Shown here piece after piece: positions 34,040 through 42,160 of a stretch of 64,000 nucleotides of DNA. The notes under the pieces are model-generated. The model saw only the letters and a program-made list of their open reading frames with translations, did not search any database and was not told where the DNA came from. This stretch comes from Streptomyces cyaneochromogenes (GTDB lineage: Bacteria > Actinomycetota > Actinomycetes > Streptomycetales > Streptomycetaceae). The position numbers and the translations under genes were made by a program. Within the stretch, counting starts at the first letter, position 1. The number at the start of each line of letters is the position of its first letter. Where the stretch lies: the NCBI RefSeq assembly GCF_003963535.1, contig NZ_CP034539.1, positions 7,874,001-7,938,000 of the forward strand, given 5' to 3'.

Positions 34040-34447
34040 ATGTCGTACGACGTCGAAAAGCCGGACGAGCAGTGGCGCGCGGAGCTGACCCCGGCCGAGT
34101 ACGCCGTGCTCCGCCAGGCCGGCACGGAGCCCGCCTTCACCGGTGAGTACACCAACACCAAGACGACGGGCGTCTACTCCTGCCGCGCCTGCGGCGCCGA
34201 GCTCTTCACCTCCACCACCAAGTTCGAGTCCCACTGCGGCTGGCCGTCCTTCTACGACCCGAAGGACACCGAAGCGGTGGAGCTCATCGAGGACCGCTCG
34301 CACGGCATGGTGCGGACCGAGGTGCGGTGCGCCCGGTGCGGGTCGCACCTCGGGCACGTCTTCGAGGGCGAGGGGTACCCGACGCCGACCGATCAGCGGT
34401 ACTGCATCAACAGCATCTCGCTGCGGTTGACGGCGGACGAGGGCTGA
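34040..34447 (+). CDS. msrB: peptide-methionine (R)-S-oxide reductase
   Basis: A 135-residue enzyme repairing methionine-R-sulfoxide in proteins. Zinc-site cysteines are in CRACG and CARCGSHLGH, the fold signature is HCGWPSFYDP, and the catalytic Cys is in RYCINSISL. ATG 34040 follows murC closely. The last ~212 bp of this gene are copied at 37917-38128. After the stop the sequence differs from the far copy, which keeps a terminator-like hairpin, so the gene's 3' end here was probably supplied with the inserted segment. Confidence 0.94.
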   Translation: MSYDVEKPDEQWRAELTPAEYAVLRQAGTEPAFTGEYTNTKTTGVYSCRACGAELFTSTTKFESHCGWPSFYDPKDTEAVELIEDRSHGMVRTEVRCARCGSHLGHVFEGEGYPTPTDQRYCINSISLRLTADEG

Positions 34448-34449
34448 GG
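34236..34449 (+). repeat. msrB 3'-end direct repeat, copy 1
   Basis: 214 bp covering the last ~71 codons of msrB plus two bases past the stop. Compared with copy 2 (37917-38130) the only internal differences I found are two adjacent bases (AC here at 34254-34255, GT there). The copies have the same orientation and are 3.7 kb apart. Confidence 0.9.
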
Positions 34450-34465
34450 AAGGTTCCTCGGAGGG

Positions 34466-34593
34466 TCAGCATTCCACCCCGGCAAGAGCCAAGTGGCGTG
34501 CCAGCTGGGCGCAGGTGTCGCCGCACCGCAGCGGCTGGTCAGGTAGCGCAGGGAACGGCTGGACAGGTCGATCGACGACGGGTGCACGAGCAC
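34466..34593 (-). pseudogene. IS5-type transposase N-terminal remnant
   Basis: On the minus strand from GTG 34593 the frame reads MLVHPSSIDLSSRSLRYLT, the usual start of a group of IS5-family actinobacterial transposases. A second piece in another frame, LRCGDTCAQLARHLALAG, corresponds to the helix-turn-helix region that normally follows some 30 residues later. So there is an internal deletion with frameshift, and all of the DDE domain is missing. It lies right beside copy 1 of the msrB repeat. The identification is from recollection of such N-termini. Confidence 0.55.
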
Positions 34594-34727
34594 ACGGGGA
34601 GCTCCTGGCAGTACGGGCGATCTTGGTCGAGAACCCGTCTACCAGGAGCTTGCGCCACACCGGTGCGGATCGTGGCCGCCCAGAACACAGACGGCTCTGA
34701 CACCGTTGCTCGAAGAACGCCCACCGC

Positions 34728-35300
34728 TCAGCCGTCACAACCGTCGAGGTCGTCGTCACACCCCTCCACCGCGTCCCGGTCGATGGTGTCCAGGCGCCAC
34801 AGGATCAAGCCGGTGCCGTCCTTGACCGGGTCGACCCGTGCGGTGAACGGCTTACCCGCGGGGATGTTGAACTGGTCGGCTTCCCGATCCCCGCACTCGA
34901 TCCCGTACGCCTGCTCCTGATCGCCTCGCGACAGGGTGAGGGTGAGTTCCCCGATCCCGTCCGTGTCACAGGTGATGCTGAGGAGGTACGGCCGGTCGCC
35001 GGGCGTCTTGTGCTTCTTGTCCATGCCGCTCGCGATGAACGCGCTCGCGGTGTCGACGAGTTCCGGACGCGCGTCGCTGTCGGAGGCCGATTTCAGGGCC
35101 CGCTCCGCCCGCTGCATCGCGTCGTCCGGCTCCCAGGACCGGCCGCCGTCACCCGGCGGCTTGCTCTGCTGACCCGCAGATGCCGAGGGCCGGGGGGACG
35201 ACCGGTCCGCTGCACCGTTCGGCTCGTCCTTCGCTTCGGCACAGCCGGCGAGCAGAGCGATCGTTGCGACGTAGACCGGCAGGAATTGACGTGTACGCAT
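34728..35300 (-). CDS. predicted lipoprotein of unknown function
   Basis: A 190-residue lipoprotein starting at ATG 35300 (MRTRQFLPVYVATIALLAGC), with lipobox LAGC at residue ~20 and a Ser/Pro-rich linker after it. The mature part contains LLSITCDTDGIGELTLTL and YGIECGDREADQF, suggesting one disulfide in a small beta-rich domain, and an acidic C-terminus with two more Cys. I do not recognise the family. It lies within the segment bracketed by msrB repeats, same strand as the protease. Confidence 0.75.
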   Translation of the reverse strand: MRTRQFLPVYVATIALLAGCAEAKDEPNGAADRSSPRPSASAGQQSKPPGDGGRSWEPDDAMQRAERALKSASDSDARPELVDTASAFIASGMDKKHKTPGDRPYLLSITCDTDGIGELTLTLSRGDQEQAYGIECGDREADQFNIPAGKPFTARVDPVKDGTGLILWRLDTIDRDAVEGCDDDLDGCDG

Positions 35301-35369
35301 GTATCCACCGTAGGTACGGGGCCGGTGGCGGGGCCGTCGCCCCGCCACCGGCTCAACGCGGGTTTTTGC

Positions 35370-37613
35370 TCACTTGTCCGTGGTGATCCGCCGCAGCAGA
35401 CCGGGGCCGCACACCGAGTCGCAGGACTCTTCGGCGGCTGTCTCCCCTCCGGCGGGCCGACCACTGTGCTGCCCGCGAAGGAGCGCGCTGCCCCTGGCGG
35501 GCGGGGGCACGAGCTGGTACTCCCGGCCCAGCGCGTCGGCCTGGGTGTTTCCGTAGACCGTCACCTCTCCGTCGGACCAGCGGACAAAGAGGTCGTCCTC
35601 CCACAGATTGCCGCCGAACTCGCCGGGCACAAGGACACGGGAGTGGGTCCACAACCGGTTCGCGGGCTTGAGCTGCCGCTCCCTCTTCAGACCGTTGGCG
35701 CCGAGGTCCTCGTACACGGTGAGTTCACCGTCGGACCAGCGGACGAGGAGGTCGAAGTCGGAGTTGGTGGTGCCGTCGAAGTCGCCGCCCGCGATGATCG
35801 TGGCGTGGTTCTTCCACAGGTCATTCGGGGCCTGGAGCTTCTGCTCGGCGTGGAAGCCCGTGCCGTCGACGTTGGTGTACTTCGTCACCTCGCCGTCGAC
35901 CCAGCGCACGACCACGTCGTCGGGCCACTTGTTGCCGCCGAACTTGCCGGTCGCCAGACCCTTGGCGTACTTCCATGTCGAGCCGGCAGCGGCGATCTTG
36001 ATCTCGTTCGCCGGGTGCTGATCGCCGGCGGTCGGCAGTTTCGTCGTCTCGTCGATGTCCTTGTAGATCGTGACTTCGCCGTCGCTCCACTTGACCATCA
36101 GGTCGAAGGCGTTGGAACCGGTGTAGTCGCCCGCGGTGATGACCTCGGCGTGGTCCGCCCACAGCTTGTTGGGCTTCGCCAGCCGGGTCTCGCAGGGCTG
36201 GCCGGCGGCGCAGCCGGTGTAGAAGCCCTGTGACTGGTCGCCCGGGTACAGGGTGACCTCTCCATCGGACCACTTGACGATCAGGTCACCGTCCTGCGTC
36301 TTCTGCGAAGACGTGTGGAACTGGCCGGTGGCGGCGGCTTCGGCATGGGTCCACAGGTTGGCGTCGCCCATGCCCTCGATCCCGGTCGGCTGATCCGGCG
36401 CCGAGTCGTTGACCGCCTGGTTGTACAGGCGCACCACGTCGGCGTCGAACTGGGAAGAGTAGGAGACGTTGTCGAACTTCCCGCCGGTCTTGTATCCGCC
36501 GATGACACCGATGACATCTCCCCGCTTGCCATCGAAGTTCCGCAGGAACGGGCCGCCGGACACACCGGGGGCAAATCCGTCGCAGGCAATCTCCAGGAAG
36601 CGGCCCTCGAACTCCTTCGTGGTGGTCGAGGGGCAGACGAGCGGCGACTTGGCTCCGCCCGGAAAACCGATCAGGGTAACGTTCTTCTGGTTCAGGTTCC
36701 CGGAGGCGGGCAGCGTGGTCAGTTGGTTGCCCATCCCCGTGGCGTTCTCCAGGAACTGGCCCTTGGAGTTCGGGCCAGTCTTCAGGAAGGCGAAGTCGAG
36801 GTCATCTGCCTTCACCGTGCCCTGGGACAGATAGCGCCCGTCGATCCAGATCTTGCCCTTCTTGATCGGGAAGATTCCGTACGGTGCGATGCCCTTGGCC
36901 CTGTTGTTCGGGTCCACCTTCCACCCCGGGGCGAAGGCGAGATTACGGAACCGGTCGTTGTCGTTGAGGCAGTGCGCGGCACTGAGCACCAGTGACTTGG
37001 TGGGTGAGGCCACCGAGGACGCGGAACAGAACTGGTCGCGCTTGCCCGGATCCGACTGCGGGTCGTCGTCCTGGCTGATCAGGAAGACACCGGCGGTGGC
37101 CACACCGTTGTTGTCGACGTGCGAGGGAGACCTCATCAGGTCGCGCAGCGTCGGCGAGTCCTCAACACCCTTGTCCGGATTGGCGGGCACCGCATCCGCG
37201 ATGCGCTCCGGCGTCCAGTACGCCTCCGCCCTCTTCGCCTCCGCGATTTCTTCGGGTGTCGCCTTCAACCCGTCATCCGGCGTTGCGGATTCCTTGGGAT
37301 CCGCGGAGCCCTCCGGCGTCGCCTTCGCGGGGGCCTCCGGCTTCGCGGGGCCCGCCTCAGAACTGGGAGCAGGGGATGCCGGAGCAGTGGTTTCCTGCTT
37401 CGCCTCATCCGTCGGCCCGGACGTGGACGGGGTGCCTGACGGCGCGGGGGAGGCATCGTCCAGGGTGACCGGAACCCCGGAGGAGCCGGACGGCGTCGCA
37501 GTCGGTACGGCAGGACTGGACGTGGCTGATGCCACGCCGGGCGAGGCCAGCAGGATCGCCGTGGCCGCGCCGAACGCAGCAAGACGGACGGCTGTTTGTA
37601 TTCGGTGGCGCAT
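35370..37613 (-). CDS. secreted trypsin-like serine protease with five C-terminal WSDGEVTxY repeats
   Basis: A 747-residue exported protein. The signal peptide ends near ASA at residue 30; residues 31-125 are Pro/Ala/Ser/Glu-rich. The protease domain (about 165-395) has a visible triad: His214 in LSAAHC, Asp273 in DLDFAFL and Ser352 in GVSGGPF. The C-terminal third has five ~50-residue repeats, each with an aspartate-rich G-D/KF start and a [KR]W[SV]DGE[VL]T[LIVK]Y end, resembling FG-GAP/VCBS blades that bind calcium and surfaces. ATG 37613 has AGAAAG upstream. It probably degrades a target held by the repeat module. Confidence 0.85.
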   Translation of the reverse strand: MRHRIQTAVRLAAFGAATAILLASPGVASATSSPAVPTATPSGSSGVPVTLDDASPAPSGTPSTSGPTDEAKQETTAPASPAPSSEAGPAKPEAPAKATPEGSADPKESATPDDGLKATPEEIAEAKRAEAYWTPERIADAVPANPDKGVEDSPTLRDLMRSPSHVDNNGVATAGVFLISQDDDPQSDPGKRDQFCSASSVASPTKSLVLSAAHCLNDNDRFRNLAFAPGWKVDPNNRAKGIAPYGIFPIKKGKIWIDGRYLSQGTVKADDLDFAFLKTGPNSKGQFLENATGMGNQLTTLPASGNLNQKNVTLIGFPGGAKSPLVCPSTTTKEFEGRFLEIACDGFAPGVSGGPFLRNFDGKRGDVIGVIGGYKTGGKFDNVSYSSQFDADVVRLYNQAVNDSAPDQPTGIEGMGDANLWTHAEAAATGQFHTSSQKTQDGDLIVKWSDGEVTLYPGDQSQGFYTGCAAGQPCETRLAKPNKLWADHAEVITAGDYTGSNAFDLMVKWSDGEVTIYKDIDETTKLPTAGDQHPANEIKIAAAGSTWKYAKGLATGKFGGNKWPDDVVVRWVDGEVTKYTNVDGTGFHAEQKLQAPNDLWKNHATIIAGGDFDGTTNSDFDLLVRWSDGELTVYEDLGANGLKRERQLKPANRLWTHSRVLVPGEFGGNLWEDDLFVRWSDGEVTVYGNTQADALGREYQLVPPPARGSALLRGQHSGRPAGGETAAEESCDSVCGPGLLRRITTDK

Positions 37614-37710
37614 CAAGTTCTTTCTGGGCATGCGGCATTTGCGGTCCGCACGGGTCACCCCCATGGCCCGCAGCGCGGTCGGCGAGGCAGGCCGTTGGGG
37701 CTGCGGTGAG

Positions 37711-37917
37711 TCAGGACTCCTGGGATGTTGTCCGGAATGTCTCTTCGTGATCTCCGTTCGCTGGTGGCACACCAGGCCATCCGCTGGTGTTGCACCAGGT
37801 CAGAGGGAGGTTTCCGCTCGATGGTTGCTCGTGGGCTGCGGGCGGAAAGGTGAGCAGCGTGACCAGGCCGTGATCGGCGGCAAGTGCTGCGGCGAGAGCC
37901 TCGATCGTGGCCAGGGG
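37711..37917 (-). pseudogene. C-terminal remnant of an unidentified gene
   Basis: The minus-strand frame ending at TGA 37711 reads coherently from about 37917 (ATIEALAAALAADHGLVTLL, then PLTWCNTSGWPGVPP and GDHEETFRTTSQES). It looks like a real protein end, not a shadow. Its upstream part is cut exactly where the msrB repeat copy 2 begins. I cannot assign the family. The rest of the 300-bp gap after the protease start has no other gene. Confidence 0.35.
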
Positions 37918-38128
37918 CGGCTGGCCGTCCTTCTGTGACCCGAAGGACACCGAAGCGGTGGAGCTCATCGAGGACCGCTCGCACGGCATGGTGCGGACCG
38001 AGGTGCGGTGCGCCCGGTGCGGGTCGCACCTCGGGCACGTCTTCGAGGGCGAGGGGTACCCGACGCCGACCGATCAGCGGTACTGCATCAACAGCATCTC
38101 GCTGCGGTTGACGGCGGACGAGGGCTGA
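37917..38128 (+). pseudogene. msrB': msrB 3' fragment (displaced end)
   Basis: The fragment encodes WPSFCDPKDTEAVELIEDRS through to the catalytic RYCINS and the natural stop, with one changed residue (Tyr to Cys in PSFYDP). The first ~65 residues of MsrB, including the first zinc cysteine pair, are absent, so a working enzyme is unlikely even if an upstream ATG (37907) were used. Confidence 0.85.
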
Positions 38129-38130
38129 GG
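37917..38130 (+). repeat. msrB 3'-end direct repeat, copy 2
   Basis: 214 bp repeating 34236-34449 and lying directly before a hairpin terminator. This side probably is the original msrB 3' end. Confidence 0.9.
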
Positions 38131-38132
38131 TC

Positions 38133-38160
38133 CGTCCAGGGGCCCAAGTGCCCCTGGACG
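38133..38160 (+). terminator. hairpin terminator after the msrB 3' fragment
   Basis: CGTCCAGGGGC, loop CCAAGT and GCCCCTGGACG form a perfect 11-bp stem starting four bases after the stop. It is the terminator expected for the ancestral murC-msrB transcript and is missing after the intact msrB copy at 34447. Confidence 0.8.
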
Positions 38161-38365
38161 CGCCCCGTTCGGCAGACGGAACGGCTCCTTTGATTTGGTG
38201 CCGGACAGGTGGAGTGTTTCCTTACGGCACAGTTGGTGTCCGCAGGGTTTTCAAAAACTGTGTACGCCCTGGACGTTGGCACTGGTTGGCGCTACTTTCA
38301 GGATCCTCGACGGATACCCATCGGGACGTCGAATCAATGTGATCCCGCAGAATGCGAGGCCAGGA

Positions 38366-38884
38366 ATGCCGAGCATCAGCATCAATGTGATCCGTGTGGG
38401 GTCGGAAAACTTCACGTCTTCCGACCTCTCCGAGATTCTGAAAGCCGTCAATTTCACTCGCTCCACGTACGCCTCGGTCGGCGTGACGCTGGCCCGTGTG
38501 GAGCACTACATCATCCCGTTGGCGCGCGCGGGCGGCCGGGATGTGATCGACAGCAACGACGAGGCGGTCGCCCTCACGGACGAGTGGACGGTGCAGAACA
38601 ACGCCGTCGACGTCTTCTTCGTGAAGACCTATGTCGGCTCCGTGGCCGGGCTCTCGCCGGTCGGAGGCCCCTGCAACAAGGACGCCAAGGGGATGGACGG
38701 CGCTGTCGTCGAACTGATCCCCGGCATCACCGGCCACATTCTGGCCCATGAGATCGGCCACTACCTCGGGCTGCCTCATCTCAACAACGACTCCACCAAC
38801 CTCATGTTCCCCAGTGTCCCGAACGGTGGGAATCTCTCCACGAGTCAGGGGAACACCATGAAGGGACACTGCTTCATCGAGTAG
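38366..38884 (+). CDS. zinc metalloprotease-like protein (HExxHxxGxxH) without signal peptide
   Basis: A 172-residue protein. The zinc-binding motif HEIGHYLGLPH covers residues 128-138, with a likely Met-turn at Met147 (STNLMFPS), so it fits a minimal metzincin-type catalytic domain. The N-terminal ~120 residues are strand/helix mixed with NFTSSDLSEILKAVNFTRST. No signal peptide or membrane helix is visible, unusual for this class, and there is no propeptide Cys motif. ATG 38366 is the most reasonable start. The next gene (38921) is on the same strand 36 bp away and codes for a HEAT-like protein. Confidence 0.7.
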   Translation: MPSISINVIRVGSENFTSSDLSEILKAVNFTRSTYASVGVTLARVEHYIIPLARAGGRDVIDSNDEAVALTDEWTVQNNAVDVFFVKTYVGSVAGLSPVGGPCNKDAKGMDGAVVELIPGITGHILAHEIGHYLGLPHLNNDSTNLMFPSVPNGGNLSTSQGNTMKGHCFIE

Positions 38885-38920
38885 TCGTCCACCGGCAACA
38901 GATCGGCAAGGTGACCAAAA

Positions 38921-39934
38921 ATGGTCCGGGTTGAAATACCCGAGCGTGACAGGCAGAAAAGCCTTCTGTCGGAGGCTGCCACCGGTGGAGTGGAACGCAT
39001 CCCTCCTTCTCTGGCAGTCGATCTGCTGGCCGAGCTGGAGATATCCGAACAGGAACGGAGCGAGGCTCTTCAGGCCGTCCTCCGTAATTCGCGGACCGAA
39101 TCTCCGGTCAAGGCTCTTGTGATCCATTCTCTGGCGCGGCTCAGGGGGAGCGAGGCCGTACCGGACATCCTCGATGCTCTCCGCGAAGCTCCCGAGCAGG
39201 ACTCCGCGGTGGCCGTCGCCGTGGCCACCGCCCTGGGACGTGTGGGCGGCGCCGAGCAGGTGGGCACGGTCCGTGGGCTGGTCGATTCCACCTCCCATGA
39301 GCGGGTCCGTCAGGTCGCGCGGTTCGCGACCAATCTCCTGGCCCACCGCCATGGTCTCGCCGACCAGGTGGTGGAGTTCCCCGAGGCAGGCCTTCAGCCG
39401 CGACCCGAGGCCACCGGCGCCTCGGTGTTCCGGTCCACGGCGGCGGGGCAGTTCCGCAGGCGCGAGTCCCTCAACGCGGCGCGCCACGACCTGCCCTGGT
39501 TGAGCGAGGATCAGGACTCCTACGAGATCCAGTGCGGCCGCCAACTGCTGACGGTGCTGGTACCGCGTGGCATCACCGGCAAGGACGGCATCGCGCAGCT
39601 CACCGCGCGGCCGCTCGTCGCCGCGGTGATCACCGCGCGGAAGGAGTCGTCGGGCGAGTCCTTCGCCTCGCTGCTGGTGCTGACCCATCCGGGCAAGGGC
39701 GGCGTCGAGGCGATGGTGAGCCGGCTGAAGGGCGAGCCCTTCCTCCTGGGCAAGGGCACCGTCGAGCGTGACGAAGCGGTCTTCGAGCTGGTCTCCGTGC
39801 AGGCTCCCGGACTGCCCGCGGTGTCCGTGCGGATCAGGCTAGACCGCGGACAGCTGGAGATCTCCGGCGTCTCCTCCCAGCGGAAGGTCGCCGGGACAGC
39901 GCCTGAGCAGGTGGCCGAGGACGAGGGCCTGTAG
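38921..39934 (+). CDS. HEAT-repeat-like protein with unknown C-terminal domain
   Basis: A 337-residue soluble protein. Residues ~30-150 contain paired helices typical of HEAT/PBS repeats (VKALVIHSLARLRGSEAVPDI, AVAVATALGRVGGAEQVGTV, VRQVARFATNLLAHRHG). The C-terminal half (about 185-330) is beta-rich with LLTVLVPRGITGKDGIAQL and SVRIRLDRGQLEISG, and I do not recognise it. It likely is a scaffold or an adaptor. The start ATG 38921 has AAGGTGA-type spacing upstream. It follows the metalloprotease gene by 36 bp, so the two probably form an operon. Confidence 0.65.
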   Translation: MVRVEIPERDRQKSLLSEAATGGVERIPPSLAVDLLAELEISEQERSEALQAVLRNSRTESPVKALVIHSLARLRGSEAVPDILDALREAPEQDSAVAVAVATALGRVGGAEQVGTVRGLVDSTSHERVRQVARFATNLLAHRHGLADQVVEFPEAGLQPRPEATGASVFRSTAAGQFRRRESLNAARHDLPWLSEDQDSYEIQCGRQLLTVLVPRGITGKDGIAQLTARPLVAAVITARKESSGESFASLLVLTHPGKGGVEAMVSRLKGEPFLLGKGTVERDEAVFELVSVQAPGLPAVSVRIRLDRGQLEISGVSSQRKVAGTAPEQVAEDEGL

Positions 39935-40132
39935 CGAGGGCCCACCGCGCACGACGCACACCACGCACACCGGCACCGAGGGATGCCAGGGCAGCCTGTC
40001 CTGGCATCCCGTGCGCGAGGGTGCTCAGCAGTGGACTCCGGTCGCGCTGGCACGGTTGACGCGGGTGTTCCTAGACTCGAAGGAGGTGTCCGGACCCGGC
40101 GGTCAGGGGCTGCGGGAAGGCGGTGTCGCTGC

Positions 40133-40882
40133 GTGCCGTACGTCGCTGTGAGTGCGATCAGCCACCCGGGGCTGCTGCGTGAGCGGAACGAGGACAGCCT
40201 CGTCGTCGGGCCGTGGACGCTGTGCTCCACCGTGACCGAGAATCCACAGACGCTGATCTTCCCGCTCGGCACGCCCCTCGTCGTCGCCGTGGCCGACGGG
40301 CTCGGCGGACATCCCGGTGGGGACGTGGCCAGCGCTCTCGTCGTCCGGCAGATCGCGTCCCTGGGGCCCGCGCTGAGCAGCGAGGTCGCCGTCCGGGAGG
40401 CACTGAACGTCTGCAACCGGGCCGTGTTCCAGGCCGCCGGCGCCGAGCAGGGAGCCGACCTCGTCGGCATGGGGACGACAGTCGCCGGGGTCGTCGTGCA
40501 GTCCGGCTCGCTGTGCGTGTTCAACGTGGGCGACAGCCGGGTCTTCGCGGCCTCCCCCGACGGGCTGCGGCAGCTGAGCGTCGACGACAGCCCGCCGCAC
40601 CCGGCCGGGCAGACCACGGCCCTCGTCACCCAGTGCCTGGGCGGCTCGCCCACCTTCCGCGCCGTCCACCCCCATGTGACCTCCGAGACCCTGACGCCGG
40701 GCGAGCGCTACCTCATCTGCTCGGACGGCCTGACCGACCCGCTCCCCACGGACGTACTGGACGAGATCCTGCGCAAGCACGACGACGGTCGCGCGGCCTT
40801 CGAGCTGTGGAAGGCCGCCATCGAGGCGGGCGGGCCCGACAACATCACGGTGGCGGTGGTGCGGGTCGAGGTGGAGGAGTAG
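40133..40882 (+). CDS. PP2C-family Ser/Thr protein phosphatase
   Basis: A 249-residue PPM/PP2C phosphatase. Metal-site motifs are visible: RERNEDS near the N-terminus, VADGLGGHPGG, MGTTVAGV, NVGDSRVF, CSDGLTDP and GPDNITVAVV. No membrane segment or sensory domain is present, so it should be a soluble enzyme reversing Hanks-kinase phosphorylation. Start choice is GTG 40133; GTG 40148 is possible. It lies ~200 bp after the HEAT-like gene and may have its own promoter. Confidence 0.88.
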   Translation: MPYVAVSAISHPGLLRERNEDSLVVGPWTLCSTVTENPQTLIFPLGTPLVVAVADGLGGHPGGDVASALVVRQIASLGPALSSEVAVREALNVCNRAVFQAAGAEQGADLVGMGTTVAGVVVQSGSLCVFNVGDSRVFAASPDGLRQLSVDDSPPHPAGQTTALVTQCLGGSPTFRAVHPHVTSETLTPGERYLICSDGLTDPLPTDVLDEILRKHDDGRAAFELWKAAIEAGGPDNITVAVVRVEVEE

Positions 40883-40934
40883 CGGGCGGGCACTCGCGGC
40901 GGTTGGCGCACGAGGCGCGAGTGGCGCCGCCGGC

Positions 40935-41972
40935 TCAGAGGATCTTGCGCTGGACCATGATCGACAGCACCAGCGCGCCCGGCAGCAGGGGCACCCAGAC
41001 CGTCAGGACGCGGTAGCCGATGACGGTGGCCGCGGCGAGGCCCACCGGCGCGCCGAAGGTGACCATCATGAACACCAGCGCCGCGTCCACGGGGCCGATG
41101 CCGCCCGGTGCGGGCACGGCGCCCACGGCGGTGCTGGCCAGGAGGAGGGCTAGGGTCACCTGCGTCCAGGACAGCGGCAGGCCGAGCGCGAAGCCGACCG
41201 AGGCGATCACGCTCGCCTGCAGCAGCGGGGTGGCGGCCGCCCCGCCCCAGAGGGCGAGGACGCGGCTGGGCCGGGTGTGCAGGATCCGGGCGTCGGTCAG
41301 GGCGGTGCGTACGAAGCAGACGAGGGGCCGGCGCAGCGGACGTACGGCCGCCGCGAGGATGCCCGCCGTGCCGACGGCGGCTGTCACGCCGACGGCCACC
41401 AGCAGCAACGTCCGCCTGTCCGGGACGAGTTCGCCCAGGTGCAGCAGGTCGGGGAAGGCCACGAGGAAGCCGAGCAGGACGGCCGTCTTCGCGATCGGCT
41501 TGACCAGCGAGTACAGGGCGAGCGAGGCGGTGCCCCGGGCCAGGGGTATGCCCTGGTTCTGCAGGAAGCGCAGGGTGACGGCGTGGGCGCCGATGCTCGC
41601 CGGCAGCACGTGGTTGGCGGCGCCGGCCGCGAACTGCGACGCGAGCAGCGGGCCCGGTGGCAGCCGTTCCGGCAGGGCGCCCTGGCGGACCACCGCGGCG
41701 ACCACCCAGCCCGTGCAGGTGAAGAAGAGGCCGCAGAGCAGCCACCACGGGTCGGCGGAGGCGAGCCGGGCCGCCCCGTCGCGGAAGGTGTGCCAGTCGG
41801 CCGCCGCCCAGGTACCGATCAGCAGGAGCGGGAGCAGGGTCAGCGCGTGGCGGGTGAGGCGCGCCGGGGAGAAGCGGGTGGGGCGGGCGGGGGAGAAGGG
41901 GGAGCGGGCCGGAGCGGGGGCGGCCGGGGCGGGCAGCGGTCCGGGGAGATCGCTGAGCGGGAGCGAGGACAC
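40935..41972 (-). CDS. flippase-like / LPG-synthase-type integral membrane protein (UPF0104)
   Basis: A 345-residue protein with about eight hydrophobic segments. Family features of the lysylphosphatidylglycerol-synthase transmembrane domain include ASQFAAGAANHVLPASIGAHAVTLRFL and AVPAPGGIGPVDAAL. Roles for this class include lipid flipping in envelope synthesis. The N-terminal ~40 residues are Pro/Ala/Arg-rich and cytoplasmic. It converges on the phosphatase gene. The next 188 bp upstream hold no gene. Confidence 0.82.
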   Translation of the reverse strand: MSSLPLSDLPGPLPAPAAPAPARSPFSPARPTRFSPARLTRHALTLLPLLLIGTWAAADWHTFRDGAARLASADPWWLLCGLFFTCTGWVVAAVVRQGALPERLPPGPLLASQFAAGAANHVLPASIGAHAVTLRFLQNQGIPLARGTASLALYSLVKPIAKTAVLLGFLVAFPDLLHLGELVPDRRTLLLVAVGVTAAVGTAGILAAAVRPLRRPLVCFVRTALTDARILHTRPSRVLALWGGAAATPLLQASVIASVGFALGLPLSWTQVTLALLLASTAVGAVPAPGGIGPVDAALVFMMVTFGAPVGLAAATVIGYRVLTVWVPLLPGALVLSIMVQRKIL

Positions 41973-42160
41973 AGCGCGGTCGTCCTTCCGCGTCCTACCC
42001 GCGCGGGCGCGGGGCGGACGGCTAGAGGGCGAGGCAGGAGGGGACGTCGGAAACGTGCCCGTTCGACGTGACGCCGTGGTGTCCGGGAGCGGAAGCGGTG
42101 TCGGCGGGTGGGCGACGTGGTCCTGCTACGGATGTTGCCCGCGCGCACCCGCCTTCACTC

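Noticed and set aside
37907..38128. Second functional msrB gene
   Set aside because: It lacks the first zinc cysteines and half the fold; it is a duplicated 3' fragment.
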